A stretch of DNA of 64,000 nt from JAAFIW01 sp031414805 (lineage in GTDB: Bacteria; Pseudomonadota; Gammaproteobacteria; Burkholderiales; Burkholderiaceae_C): the NCBI GenBank assembly GCA_031414805.1, contig JANOQJ010000001.1:62001-126000 (forward strand), in the 5' to 3' direction. This document shows, one piece after another, positions 48,616 to 57,204 of this stretch. The position numbers and the translations under genes were made by a program. The notes beneath the pieces are model-generated. The model was not told the origin of the DNA. It worked only from the letters and a program-made list of their open reading frames with translations, and made no database searches. Every line of letters begins with the position of its first letter. Position 1 is the stretch's first letter.

Positions 48616-49290
48616 TCAACCGAGTGTGGTCAGCCGGTCTTTGACAACCATCGAATTATCTGGGCGGGTTTCAATAAAACCACGGTCTTCCAGGTCTTTC
48701 ATGACCCGGCTGACCATTTCGCGCGATGCGCCCACCATTTTGGCGATGTCCTGGCGAGAGATTTTGTCGCGGATGATGAGCACGCCGTCTTTGTCGGCCA
48801 CCGCAAACTCCAGCAGGGCACGGGCCACGCGGCCGTACACATCCATCAGCGCCAAAGACTCAATCTTGCGGTCGGCATGGCGCAGACGCTGCACCAAGCC
48901 CTTCATCACGGCATAGGCCATGGAGCTGTTTTCGGGCAGGCAGCGGGCAAATTCGGCGCGGCCCAGGCACAGCATGTCGGTCTGCACTTCGGCGCGGCAA
49001 CTGGCCGAGTGCGCTTCGTTGTCAATCAAGCTCATCTCGCCGATGTAGTCGCCGGGCTGCAGCGTGGCCAGAATGACCTCGCGGCCCCGCTTGTCGGTGG
49101 TGACCACGCGCACCCGCCCGGTCAAAATGATAAACAGGGTGTTGGTTTTTTCACCCTGCTCGACCACCAGCTCGCCCCGGCGAAAGCGCCGCTTGGTCAC
49201 CGCGTTCGACACAGACTCCGCCTGGCTGGCGGTGAGCAAGGCGAACAATGGCACCCGCCTGATCAATTCCAGATTCGACAACATGGACAT
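48616..49290 (-). CDS. Crp/Fnr-family transcriptional regulator
   Basis: 224 residues. A cyclic-nucleotide-binding fold (RRGELVVEQGEKTNTLFIIL, then GREVILATLQPGDYIGEMSL) is followed by the C-terminal helix and HTH KISRQDIAKMVGASREMVSR, VMKDLEDRGFI. There is no FNR-type cysteine cluster, so it belongs with Crp/Vfr-like or Clr-like proteins. It is divergent from trxB across 158 bp. Confidence 0.9.
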   Translation of the reverse strand: MSMLSNLELIRRVPLFALLTASQAESVSNAVTKRRFRRGELVVEQGEKTNTLFIILTGRVRVVTTDKRGREVILATLQPGDYIGEMSLIDNEAHSASCRAEVQTDMLCLGRAEFARCLPENSSMAYAVMKGLVQRLRHADRKIESLALMDVYGRVARALLEFAVADKDGVLIIRDKISRQDIAKMVGASREMVSRVMKDLEDRGFIETRPDNSMVVKDRLTTLG

Positions 49291-49448
49291 TCAAGTTTCT
49301 CCGGTTTTTATTCGAGCACTGTCAGCAGCTTGATCGGTTCATACAATCCGTGTGGCCGGTGCACGCAGAATCTTGATTGCTGCACCACCCATCCCCATCT
49401 GTCGAATGTACACAAAGCAGTTGCCGCTTTACAACAGGTTTTTTAAGC

Positions 49449-50402
49449 ATGACATCTACCAAGCACGCCAAAGTTCTAATTTTAGGCTCAGGCCCAGCCG
49501 GTTACACCGCAGCGGTTTATGCAGCCCGCGCTAACCTGAATCCTGTGCTGGTCACAGGCATGGCCCAGGGCGGGCAACTGATGACCACCACCGAGGTGGA
49601 CAACTGGCCTGCCGATGTGCACGGCGTGCAGGGCCCCGAGTTGATGCAACGGTTTTTGGAGCATGCCGAGCGCTTCAAAACCGAAATCATTTTTGACCAC
49701 ATCAACAAGGTCGATTTCAGCAAACGCCCGTTCACGCTCACAGGCGACAGTGGTGAATACACCTGCGATTCGCTCATCATCGCCACGGGCGCGTCGGCCA
49801 AGTATCTGGGTCTGCCCTCAGAAACCGCTTTTATGGGCCGTGGTGTGAGCGGCTGCGCCACCTGCGACGGATTTTTCTACCGCGAGCAGGTGTGCTGCGT
49901 GGTGGGCGGCGGCAACACCGCTGTGGAAGAAGCGCTGTACTTGAGCAACATTGCCAGCAAGGTTTACCTAGTACACCGCCGCGACAAGTTCAAAGCCGAA
50001 GCAATTTTGGTCGACAAGCTGATGGACAAGGTCAAGGCTGGAAAAATCGAGCTGAAAACCTTTCAAACCCTGGACGAGGTGCTGGGCGACTCAACCGGCG
50101 TGACCGGCGTACGCCTGAAAAGCACACACACCGGCCAGACGGAAGACCTCGCGCTCAAAGGCTGCTTCATCGCCATCGGCCATGCGCCCAATACCGAAAT
50201 CTTCAACGGCCAGTTGAACATGGAGGGCGGCTACATCATCACCCAGAGTGGCCTCAAAGGCTTTGCCACCATGACCAGCGTGCCCGGTGTGTTTGCCGCC
50301 GGCGACGTGCAGGACCACATCTATCGGCAAGCCATCACCAGTGCGGGCACTGGGTGCATGGCCGCTCTGGATGCGCAACGGTTCCTGGAGCAAAACGAAT
50401 AA
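49449..50402 (+). CDS. trxB: Thioredoxin-disulfide reductase
   Basis: 317 residues from the ATG at 49449. FAD-binding GSGPAGYTAAVYAARANL, GGQLMTTTEVDNWPADV, redox-active CATC in GVSGCATCDGFFYR, NADPH-binding GGGNTAVEEALYLSNIA and HRRDKFKAE, and FAAGDVQD near the end are all present. It reduces thioredoxin with NADPH. The in-frame upstream codons to 49377 lack a ribosome site. Length and motifs are standard. Confidence 0.97.
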   Translation: MTSTKHAKVLILGSGPAGYTAAVYAARANLNPVLVTGMAQGGQLMTTTEVDNWPADVHGVQGPELMQRFLEHAERFKTEIIFDHINKVDFSKRPFTLTGDSGEYTCDSLIIATGASAKYLGLPSETAFMGRGVSGCATCDGFFYREQVCCVVGGGNTAVEEALYLSNIASKVYLVHRRDKFKAEAILVDKLMDKVKAGKIELKTFQTLDEVLGDSTGVTGVRLKSTHTGQTEDLALKGCFIAIGHAPNTEIFNGQLNMEGGYIITQSGLKGFATMTSVPGVFAAGDVQDHIYRQAITSAGTGCMAALDAQRFLEQNE

Positions 50403-50420
50403 GTTAAGGGTCATTCTGGC

Positions 50421-50426
50421 TATAAT
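50421..50426 (+). promoter_or_regulatory. Likely -10 element of the rpmB-rpmG operon
   Basis: TGGC-TATAAT-CGCGGGCTTT, matching the sequences at 8001 and 9685. A leader of about 135 nt without an open frame follows. A GC-rich discriminator of this kind suits growth-rate control, which is inferred. Confidence 0.6.
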
Positions 50427-50562
50427 CGCGGGCTTTGCTAAATCAACCCGAGAAGGTTGCTGGTGCAAATTTCATGGGTTACCGCCACCCTTCTGGCGAG
50501 GTCAGGCTGTCACTTCGCTTAAATGTTGGAATGATGGCCGTTAGCTTTTCAAAGGTGTCCCT

Positions 50563-50796
50563 ATGGCACGCGTCTGCGACGTAACGGGTAAAGGCCCGAT
50601 GGTTGGGAACAATGTTTCCCACGCCAACAACAAAACCAAGCGCCGGTTCCTGCCGAACCTGCAATACCGCCGCTTTTGGGTGGAAACCGAAAACCGTTGG
50701 GTTCGTCTGCGGGTTTCCAGCGCCGCCCTGCGTTTGATCGACAAAAAAGGTATTGATATGGTGCTCGCCGATATGCGCGAACGCGGTCAAGCCTAA
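50563..50796 (+). CDS. rpmB: 50S ribosomal protein L28
   Basis: 77 residues (MARVCDVTGKGPMVGNNVSH, then ANNKTKRRFLPNLQYRRFWV). The single cysteine, without a CXXC pair, marks it as the zinc-free form. It is followed after 21 bp by rpmG, the usual pair. AAAGGTG before the ATG serves as the ribosome site. Confidence 0.97.
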   Translation: MARVCDVTGKGPMVGNNVSHANNKTKRRFLPNLQYRRFWVETENRWVRLRVSSAALRLIDKKGIDMVLADMRERGQA

Positions 50797-50817
50797 ACAC
50801 ATTCAGGAGCACACACC

Positions 50818-50988
50818 ATGGCAAGCAAAGGCGGACGCGAAAAAATCAAGCTGGAGTCCACAGCGGGCACCGGCCACTTCTACACCACGACCAAAAACAA
50901 GAAAACCATGCCTGAGAAAATGCTGATCAGCAAATTCGACCCGAAGGCACGCAAGCATGTTGACTACAAGGAAATCAAGCTCAAGTAA
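50818..50988 (+). CDS. rpmG: 50S ribosomal protein L33
   Basis: 56 residues (MASKGGREKIKLESTAGTGH, FYTTTKNKKTMPEKMLISKF, DPKARKHVDYKEIKLK). It has no cysteines, so it is the zinc-independent form. AGGAG lies at good spacing before the ATG at 50818. It is second gene of the rpmB operon, directly before a terminator. Confidence 0.97.
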   Translation: MASKGGREKIKLESTAGTGHFYTTTKNKKTMPEKMLISKFDPKARKHVDYKEIKLK

Positions 50989-51005
50989 TTGCGCTTGATC
51001 CATAC

Positions 51006-51033
51006 AAAAAGCCGCTGATTCAGCGGCTTTTTT
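51006..51033 (+). terminator. Terminator of the rpmB-rpmG operon
   Basis: AAAAAGCCGCTG-ATT-CAGCGGCTTTTTT, a perfect hairpin with T run. It overlaps the stop codon of the convergent MocR gene. Confidence 0.92.
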
Positions 51034-52504
51034 ATTGCTGAAGTGTGGCCGTCAGTTGCCCCAACTCGCGGTAGGCCGACCCAATGGCATCTGTGAATGC
51101 GTGGGTACAGCCAAAACGCATGAAGCTGTCGTATCGACCGGTATTGGAAAACAACGAGCCTGGTGCTGTGCGGATGCCGCGCTGCAAAGCCTGCGTGAAC
51201 AGTTCGCCAGACGGCACGCCGGCTGGCAATTCCACCCACAGGGTCAAGCCGCCGGGCGGCAAACGCAGACGGGTGCCGGGTGGGAAGTGCTGCGCAATGG
51301 CTTGCGCCGCGCGCTCACGCTGGCCGCGCAAGGTGGTGCGCATGCGCTGCAAATGACGTGCAAAGGTGCCCGATGCGGTCAGGCGCGCCACCAGCAGCTG
51401 GCCAAAGCTGGGTGGTGTACGAGTCTGTGCAAACTTGAGCATTTGCACCCGGTCATGCCAGCGGCCTGCGTTCATCCAGCCTTGGCGCAGGCCGGGTGCC
51501 AGGGTCTTGTTGAACGACTCGCAATAGATCACGTGGCCGCTCGTATCCCAGGCCTTCACCGGGCGCGTGGGCTGCCCCAGCTCCACAAACAGTCGATAAG
51601 AATTGTCTTCAATCAAAGCCAGGTTACGGTCTCTGCAAAACTGCGCCAGCGCGGCTTTGTTGGCGTCGGGCATCAAGGTGCCCAGCGGCATTTGTAGGTC
51701 AGGCGTGACCACAATGGCTTTCAGCCGTGGCTCGCTGCGACTGGCCAGCTCCAGTGCTTCCAGCGAGATACCGGTGTGCTGGCTGCAGGGAATCTCCAGC
51801 GCCCGCAGCCCATGCGACTCAATCACTTGCAGCAGTCCATAAAACGTGGGCGACTCCACCGCAATCACGTCGCCGGGCTGCGCTACGGCGCTGAGCGCCA
51901 GATGCACAGCCTCAGAGTTGCCCGAGGTGGCCATCACATCTTGCGGTGCCAAGTGCACGCCGTCGTCCACCGCGCGGCGCGCCATGGCGACCTGAAACTC
52001 AGGATGGGTGCCAGCAATCACCCGGCTTTCGAGCCAGATGTTGGGACGCTCGCGCAGCAGGGCGGCCGCCGCCAGGTTGATGAAGCGCGCATCGAACAAA
52101 TCGATGCCTGGCGTGGCGCCACCCAGATCAACGCGTATATCAGCCCGCCGACCACTGTCCAGCATGGTGGAAATGCGCGCGTTGATGCCTGCATAGCGGG
52201 CTGGATCGGCGGTCAAAGGTGCGCGCATGTCGGGCTCTGGCACCTCTCCAAGCGCCGCTTGTCGGTTTTGTACAAAGTAGCCCACCCGTGGTCGTGCCAC
52301 GGCCCAACCGCGTCCCTCCAGCCAGCGCAGCATTTGCAACGCGGTGGACAGACTCACCGCATGCCGCTGCATCAATTCACGCACCGAAGGCAGGCGCACA
52401 CCCGCAGGCAGACTGCCCTTTTCAATGGCGCCGATGTAGGACTGGGCCAGTTGCTGATACAGCGGTAAATCGCCGGAATAGTTCATTGTTTGCATCTGGA
52501 TCAT
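51032..52504 (-). CDS. MocR-type regulator (GntR HTH fused to PLP aminotransferase fold)
   Basis: 490 residues from the ATG at 52504; ATGs at 52495 and 52486 are also possible. The GntR winged helix covers LPLYQQLAQSYIGAIEKGSL and RLPSVRELMQRHAVSLSTAL. The aminotransferase-like domain has SGNSEAVHLALSAVAQPGDV, ESPTFYG, and the likely PLP lysine in ESFNKTLAPGLRQGW. MocR regulators usually control a divergent gene in PLP, amino-acid or amine metabolism; here ridA is divergent. A palindrome lies 11 bp upstream of the chosen start. Confidence 0.9.
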   Translation of the reverse strand: MIQMQTMNYSGDLPLYQQLAQSYIGAIEKGSLPAGVRLPSVRELMQRHAVSLSTALQMLRWLEGRGWAVARPRVGYFVQNRQAALGEVPEPDMRAPLTADPARYAGINARISTMLDSGRRADIRVDLGGATPGIDLFDARFINLAAAALLRERPNIWLESRVIAGTHPEFQVAMARRAVDDGVHLAPQDVMATSGNSEAVHLALSAVAQPGDVIAVESPTFYGLLQVIESHGLRALEIPCSQHTGISLEALELASRSEPRLKAIVVTPDLQMPLGTLMPDANKAALAQFCRDRNLALIEDNSYRLFVELGQPTRPVKAWDTSGHVIYCESFNKTLAPGLRQGWMNAGRWHDRVQMLKFAQTRTPPSFGQLLVARLTASGTFARHLQRMRTTLRGQRERAAQAIAQHFPPGTRLRLPPGGLTLWVELPAGVPSGELFTQALQRGIRTAPGSLFSNTGRYDSFMRFGCTHAFTDAIGSAYRELGQLTATLQQ

Positions 52505-52514
52505 GCATGAGAGC

Positions 52515-52530
52515 TCTGTTTCGAAACAGA
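52515..52530. promoter_or_regulatory. 16-bp palindrome in the MocR-ridA spacer
   Basis: TCTGTTTCGAAACAGA is a perfect palindrome in the divergent spacer and a candidate operator. Known MocR sites are often direct repeats, so another protein could bind here. Confidence 0.4.
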
Positions 52531-52657
52531 TACAGCGGTTCCAGATTTTCCGCATAACAGGGCGATGTCAATTGAACTGATGTGCCTGGTGTTTCGCCGC
52601 GCTGTACCTGTTCGCGTCGAGGCGATTTTTCTAACCTACTGACAACAGGAGTACCCC

Positions 52658-53134
52658 ATGACACTTTCTCGCGACACCCTATTCGACAACACCGCCAAGG
52701 CCTTGGGCTACAGCTTTGACGGTGAATTAACCATTGGCGGTAACTACGTTTCTGTGATGCGGCATGGCAATGTGCTGTACCTCAGCGGGCAGGTGCCGCG
52801 CGTGGGTAATCTGGTCGTCGTCACGGGTCGGGTGGGTGCAGATGTATCCCTTGCTCAAGCGCGGCTGGCTGCCCAGATTTGCGCGATGCGGGCACTGGCC
52901 TTGTTGCGGCAGACGGCCGGCTCATTGGACAACATTGCGCAGATCGTCAAAGTCAATGTGTATGTGCAATCTGCCAGCGACTTCAGCCAGCAAAGTGAAG
53001 TGGCCGATGCGGCCTCCGAGCTGCTGCATAGCGTGTTGGACGACGCAGGCCGGCATGCGCGAACGTCAGTGGGTGTGTTTCAACTGCCGAAAAACGCCGC
53101 CGTAGAGCTCGATTTGCTTGCGATCCAGGAGTAG
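52658..53134 (+). CDS. RidA-family protein
   Basis: 158 residues. The YjgF/YER057c fold is seen as GGNYVSVMRHGNVLYLSGQV and AQICAMRALALLRQTAGSLD, with the ending ARTSVGVFQLPKNAAVELDL. The residue at the reactive-enamine arginine position of RidA appears as ARTSVG, so imine deaminase activity is plausible. The protein is longer than canonical RidA (about 130 residues) and belongs to the RutC-like longer subfamily. ACAGGAG precedes the ATG. It forms a pair with the small gene downstream and is divergent from MocR. Confidence 0.9.
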   Translation: MTLSRDTLFDNTAKALGYSFDGELTIGGNYVSVMRHGNVLYLSGQVPRVGNLVVVTGRVGADVSLAQARLAAQICAMRALALLRQTAGSLDNIAQIVKVNVYVQSASDFSQQSEVADAASELLHSVLDDAGRHARTSVGVFQLPKNAAVELDLLAIQE

Positions 53135-53137
53135 CGC

Positions 53138-53485
53138 ATGAACACGCTGTACGACCTTTCCCCACATGCGTGTCAGTCAATCACATTGAGCGAGGGAGAC
53201 GAGATTTTTTGCGCTGATGGCGCTATGCAAGTGACCCCATCACCGCGGCTGCTCGGCGACACGCTGTGTACCGAGCCCGTGTGCCTGATGACTGGCCAGA
53301 GTTGGCGTGCGCCATGCCGCACCGCGGTCAACATGGAGTCAGATCAGGGCTGCCGGTTTTTTCGAAACTGCGCCCGGTTGGACGCAGAACCAGCTGGTTT
53401 TAGCCTTTGGCTTTCGCTGCGAAAGCTAATCAAAAACCAACTTGGAAAAGGCGCGATTACACCCGCGCGGCGCGCAGATTCATAG
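53138..53485 (+). CDS. Small protein, possibly DUF2917-like
   Basis: 115 residues starting 3 bp after the ridA stop. The first 65 residues (SITLSEGDEIFCADGAMQVT onward, LMTGQSWRAP) have the short beta-strand pattern of DUF2917 proteins. The rest is basic and of doubtful conservation. Its 3' end overlaps the convergent desaturase gene by 29 bp. Tight spacing suggests co-expression with ridA. The family call is tentative. Confidence 0.5.
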   Translation: MNTLYDLSPHACQSITLSEGDEIFCADGAMQVTPSPRLLGDTLCTEPVCLMTGQSWRAPCRTAVNMESDQGCRFFRNCARLDAEPAGFSLWLSLRKLIKNQLGKGAITPARRADS

Positions 53486-54671
53486 AAAACTGCTGTAGGG
53501 CGGCAATGCCGCTTTCTTCGGCCCGGTGGCACCAGTCTTTCAGGTCGGCGGCCAGTTGCTCGCGTGATTGGGAGGTGTTCAGCCACATCTGGCGCAGCTC
53601 TTCGCGCATGGTCATCATCTTGTCGAGCACGGGGTGTGCCGCGCGGGCTTGGGCGATCTGCGGGCGGGCGCTGGCAGGCACTTTGTCGTCGTCGCGATGC
53701 ATCCAGCGCTTGGCGGTTTTGAGCAGCGCCAGGTCGCCCTGCTTGGCTTTCAGGGCTTCAATTTCCATCGCGCACGCCGCACGCATCTCGCGGGCGTACT
53801 GGGCCATGACCTCGTAACGGTGGGCAATCAGCGCCTCAAGCGTCTTCTCGTCGGCCACGGGTTGGGCGGTGCCGAAATTGAGTTTGGGTGGCACTTTTTT
53901 GACTTTGGCCCAGCCGATGGCTTGCATGATGGAGATGTAAAACCAGCCGATGTCAAACTCATACGGCTTGACCGAGAACTTGGCGGAGGTGGGGTAGGTG
54001 TGGTGGTTGTTGTGCAGCTCTTCACCGCCTATCACGATGCCCCACAAGCTGACGTTGGTGCTGGCGTCAGCAGACTCGAAATTGCGGTAACCCCAGTAGT
54101 GACCAATGCCATTGATCACGCCGGTGGCCATCACCGGAATCCAGGCCATTTGCACCGCCCACACTGCCGCGCCGATCACGCCAAACATCAGCAGGTTGGC
54201 CACCATCATCAAGCTCACGCCCAGGATGGTGTAGCGGTTGTACAGGTTGCGCTCAATCCAGTCGTTGGGCGTGCCCGTGCCGTATTTGGCGATCGTCTCT
54301 TTGTTTTTCGACTCCGCGCGGTACAGCTCCGTGCCTTCCAGCAGCAGCTTTTTCAAGCCGCGGGTTTGCGGGCTGTGCGGGTCTTCTTCGGTGTCGACTT
54401 TGGCGTGGTGCTTGCGATGGATGGCCACAAACTCTTTGGTTTGCATGCCGGTGCCAATCCACAACCAAAAGCGGAAAAAGTGCGACGGAATTGGCCCCAG
54501 CTCCAGTGCTCGATGCGACTGGGCGCGGTGCAAAAAGATGGTGACGGAGACGATGGTGATGTGCGTGGTGACTAGCGTGTACAGCAGCACTTGCCACCAG
54601 CTCAGGTTCAGCAGCCCGTTGGCCAACCAATTGACCGCAGCATCCATCAAGGGGGAATCAATAAAAAACAT
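53457..54671 (-). CDS. Acyl-CoA / fatty acid desaturase (membrane di-iron)
   Basis: 404 residues. Three histidine boxes of the delta-9 desaturase type are visible: HRAQSHR (about 48-54), HRKHHAK (about 84-90) and HNNHHTYP (about 218-225). Membrane helices flank them. From about residue 270 there is a helical, basic C-terminal extension (EALIAHRYEVMAQYAREMRA onward) not needed for catalysis and common in Burkholderiales. It probably makes unsaturated acyl chains for membrane fluidity. A single gene. Confidence 0.92.
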   Translation of the reverse strand: MFFIDSPLMDAAVNWLANGLLNLSWWQVLLYTLVTTHITIVSVTIFLHRAQSHRALELGPIPSHFFRFWLWIGTGMQTKEFVAIHRKHHAKVDTEEDPHSPQTRGLKKLLLEGTELYRAESKNKETIAKYGTGTPNDWIERNLYNRYTILGVSLMMVANLLMFGVIGAAVWAVQMAWIPVMATGVINGIGHYWGYRNFESADASTNVSLWGIVIGGEELHNNHHTYPTSAKFSVKPYEFDIGWFYISIMQAIGWAKVKKVPPKLNFGTAQPVADEKTLEALIAHRYEVMAQYAREMRAACAMEIEALKAKQGDLALLKTAKRWMHRDDDKVPASARPQIAQARAAHPVLDKMMTMREELRQMWLNTSQSREQLAADLKDWCHRAEESGIAALQQFSMNLRAARV

Positions 54672-54749
54672 GAGTCTTTACTTCTTTCAATCAGTTTGGC
54701 TTCAAAAACCAACCCATTATTTTAGGCGCGCTGACTAAGGCACAGCAGA

Positions 54750-56048
54750 TTACTTTTTCGTCCAGGCTGCCGCAAAAAACCCGTCGGTTGCATGTTGATG
54801 CGGCCACATGCGCAAATAGCGCCCGCCCGCCTCACCACCCGTGCACAGCCCGGCAGCGCCTTGCACCTTTAACTGGGTGAGGATGTCCACACATTCAAGG
54901 GGGCTGAAATCACGCCCGATGTCTGACGCGTCAAATGCGTAGGCAATTGCCTCGTTTTCCTGCGAGAGCAGGCTACAGGTGGCGTAAACCAGTCGCCCGC
55001 CGGGTTTGAGCAGGCGGGCGGCGCTGGCCAGAATGGCGGCTTGCTTGGCGGTCATCTCGGCAATCGATTGTGGCGACTGGCGCCACTTCAAATCAGGGTT
55101 GCGCCGCAAGGTGCCCAGGCCGGAGCAGGGCGCGTCGATCAGCACGCGGTCAATCTTGCCCGCCAGCCGTTTCACCCGCTCGTCGCGCTCATGCGCAATG
55201 GCGGCCGGGTGGACGTTCGACAAGCCACTGCGCGCCAGGCGGGGCTTGAGGGCATCCAGCCGGTGAGCCGAGGTGTCAAACGCATACAGCCGCCCGGTGC
55301 TGCGCATGGCCGCGCCAATCGCCAGCGTTTTGCCACCGGCGCCGGCACAAAAATCCACCACCATTTCGCCGCGTTTGGCATCCAGCAGCAGAGCCAGCAG
55401 CTGCGAGCCTTCGTCTTGCACCTCAATGTCGCCGCGCTCGAAGATTTCCAGCTTGTTCAAGGGCGGTTTGCCTTGCAGGCGCAGACCCCACGGGGAGTAA
55501 GGCGTTACGACGCTTTTGATAGCTGCTCGAGCAAGCTCCTTCTGCACGTCAGCCCTTTTTTGCTTGAAATCGTTCACCCGCAGATCCAGCGGCGCGGGTT
55601 CGTTCAGGCTGTTGACCAGTGGCCAGAACTGATCGCCGAGTTGTGCTTTCAATGCAGCAGCCAGCCACTCGGGCAGGTTGTGGCGGTGCAAGTCCATGAT
55701 GCCGCCGCCACTGACAGACAAATCCACCGCGTCGCACTGGTCAATCCAGGCCTTCTCCGCATCGGTGAGCACCGACTTTAAATAGTCGCGCGGGCCATAA
55801 AACCCCAGCATGGCCAGCTTGCGTTCCTTGGCACCGCTGCCTTTGGGTGCGCCCTGGGCAAAGGCTTCAAACAGATTCTTCTTGCGCAGCACCGTGTAGG
55901 TGGTTTCGGCCAGCGTCGCCCGCTCGCGCGGACCCAGGCCCCGGTTGTCCCGGAAAAAGCGTGACACGACGGAGTCGGCAGGGTGGTCAAATTTCAAGAC
56001 CTGGCCGACCAGCTCGGAGCAGGCGGCTAATAGTTGTTCTGGGTGCAT
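54750..56048 (-). CDS. RsmB/NOP-family RNA (cytosine-5)-methyltransferase
   Basis: 432 residues from the ATG at 56048 (MHPEQLLAACSELVGQVLKF). The helical N-terminal half is followed by the SAM domain, with FCAGAGGKTLAIGA (motif I), IDAPCSGLGTLRRNPDLKWR (catalytic-loop cysteine) and LVYATCSLLSQENE (nucleophile cysteine in TCS). These two cysteines are the m5C signature. It is related to RsmB, and the target base is not certain. An R65 copy in frame encodes DVQKELARAAIKS between the N-terminal half and the methyltransferase. An in-frame ATG at 56180 is unlikely. Confidence 0.9.
   Translation of the reverse strand: MHPEQLLAACSELVGQVLKFDHPADSVVSRFFRDNRGLGPRERATLAETTYTVLRKKNLFEAFAQGAPKGSGAKERKLAMLGFYGPRDYLKSVLTDAEKAWIDQCDAVDLSVSGGGIMDLHRHNLPEWLAAALKAQLGDQFWPLVNSLNEPAPLDLRVNDFKQKRADVQKELARAAIKSVVTPYSPWGLRLQGKPPLNKLEIFERGDIEVQDEGSQLLALLLDAKRGEMVVDFCAGAGGKTLAIGAAMRSTGRLYAFDTSAHRLDALKPRLARSGLSNVHPAAIAHERDERVKRLAGKIDRVLIDAPCSGLGTLRRNPDLKWRQSPQSIAEMTAKQAAILASAARLLKPGGRLVYATCSLLSQENEAIAYAFDASDIGRDFSPLECVDILTQLKVQGAAGLCTGGEAGGRYLRMWPHQHATDGFFAAAWTKK
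55511..55570 (+). repeat. R65 dispersed repeat inside the RsmB-type gene
   Basis: CTTTTGATAGCTGCTCGAGC, AAGCTCCTTCTGCACGTCAG, then CCCTTTTTTGCTTGAAATC. A diverged copy with an altered centre, in frame on the opposite strand. Confidence 0.7.
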
Positions 56049-56081
56049 AGGGCCTGATTGTCTCAGGGCGATACTTGTCTG

Positions 56082-56333
56082 ATGATCGATACCGACCTTC
56101 CCCCACTCATCACCACCCCACCTGGCACCTACCGCCACTACAAAGGCGGCCTGTACGAGGTGCTGGACACCGTGCGCCACAGCGAAACGCTGGAGCCGCT
56201 CACGCTGTACCGCGCGCTATACGGCGCGCAGGGCTTGTGGGTGCGGCCAGCGGCGATGTTTGACGACATGGTGGAGATTGACGGGGTGGTGCAGGCGCGG
56301 TTTGTGCGGATTGAAAATGAGGCGGCGTCATGA
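56082..56333 (+). CDS. DUF1653-domain protein
   Basis: 83 residues from the ATG at 56082; a GTG-type upstream extension to 56058 is less likely. GTYRHYKGGLYEVLDTVRHS and the ending LYRALYGAQGLWVRPAAMFD match the DUF1653 small-protein family, a compact beta fold of unknown function. It is divergent from the methyltransferase across 33 bp and is followed by coxG after 69 bp. Confidence 0.88.
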   Translation: MIDTDLPPLITTPPGTYRHYKGGLYEVLDTVRHSETLEPLTLYRALYGAQGLWVRPAAMFDDMVEIDGVVQARFVRIENEAAS

Positions 56334-56402
56334 ATAATTTCTCAAACTGAAACCAAAACCGATTTACAAACACCCAGCTTCACCACAACCGAAAGACACC
56401 CC

Positions 56403-57005
56403 ATGGACATGCAAGCCAGCCGCACCCTCGCCGTCACCCAGCAGCAAGCCTGGGACGCGTTGAACAATCCCGAGGTGCTCAAAATTTGCATCACCGGTTG
56501 CGACAAGGTGGAGTTGATTGCTGACAACCAATATGCGGTGGGGGTGGCGGTGAAGGTTGGGCCGGTGTCGGCCAAATTTGCCGGGAAGATCACGCTCAGC
56601 GAGATCAACGCGCCGCACAGCTACACCATTGCGTTTGACGGGCAGGGCGGTGGCGCGGGCTTTGGCAAGGGTGATGCGAAGGTGTCGCTGGTGCCGGTGA
56701 ATGATGGCAAAGGTTGCGAGCTGAACTACGTGGTGCATGCGCAGGTGGGCGGCAAGATTGCGCAGCTGGGGCAGCGCTTGATTGACGGGGTGGCCAAGTC
56801 GATGGCGGAAGACTTCTTCAAGAAGTTTGACCTGGAGATGCAGCGGCAATATCCGCCTGCTGAGGTGGTGCCTGATGCTACAAAAGATATAGCTGCTTCA
56901 GCAGTATCTACAAGGGCTACAGCACCAAAAGGCTTGAATGTTCCCGTGTGGGTGTGGGTGGCTGGTGCAGCGGCGGTGGTGGCGCTGGTGCTGGTTTTGC
57001 GCTGA
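56403..57005 (+). CDS. CoxG-type SRPBCC protein with C-terminal membrane anchor
   Basis: 200 residues. The SRPBCC/CoxG domain is RTLAVTQQQAWDALNNPEVL, KICITGCDKVELIADNQYAV, KVGPVSAKFAGKITLSEINA and GGKIAQLGQRLIDGVAKSMA. A linker at about 158-180 is encoded by an in-frame R65 copy (DIAASAVSTRATAPKGLN), followed by one C-terminal helix (VWVWVAGAAAVVALVLVL). CoxG proteins anchor or assemble molybdenum CO dehydrogenase-type enzymes at the membrane; no such enzyme is encoded in the window. It may serve a hydroxylase encoded elsewhere. Confidence 0.88.
   Translation: MDMQASRTLAVTQQQAWDALNNPEVLKICITGCDKVELIADNQYAVGVAVKVGPVSAKFAGKITLSEINAPHSYTIAFDGQGGGAGFGKGDAKVSLVPVNDGKGCELNYVVHAQVGGKIAQLGQRLIDGVAKSMAEDFFKKFDLEMQRQYPPAEVVPDATKDIAASAVSTRATAPKGLNVPVWVWVAGAAAVVALVLVLR
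56876..56939 (+). repeat. R65 dispersed repeat encoding the coxG linker
   Basis: GCTACAAAAGATATAGCTGC, TTCAGCAGTATCTACAAGGG, CTACAGCACCAAAAGGCTTG. The consensus TGA is TCA, which keeps the frame open. Confidence 0.9.
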
Positions 57006-57204
57006 CGCTTCATCACACAGCAGGCCAGCGGAAACACGCAGTTACGCCCTGGCCCGCGCATCCGATAGTCGCAAATTGCGACAGGCAAAGTCGCTTCGGC
57101 GGGTGGCAAATGCGGGCAATCCCTAGGCGTCAAACCAGGGTGCAAGAACGAAATTCTGTTTGGGCTGCTATCGCGCATCGCCCACCCCAAACAGGAGACA
57201 ACTG

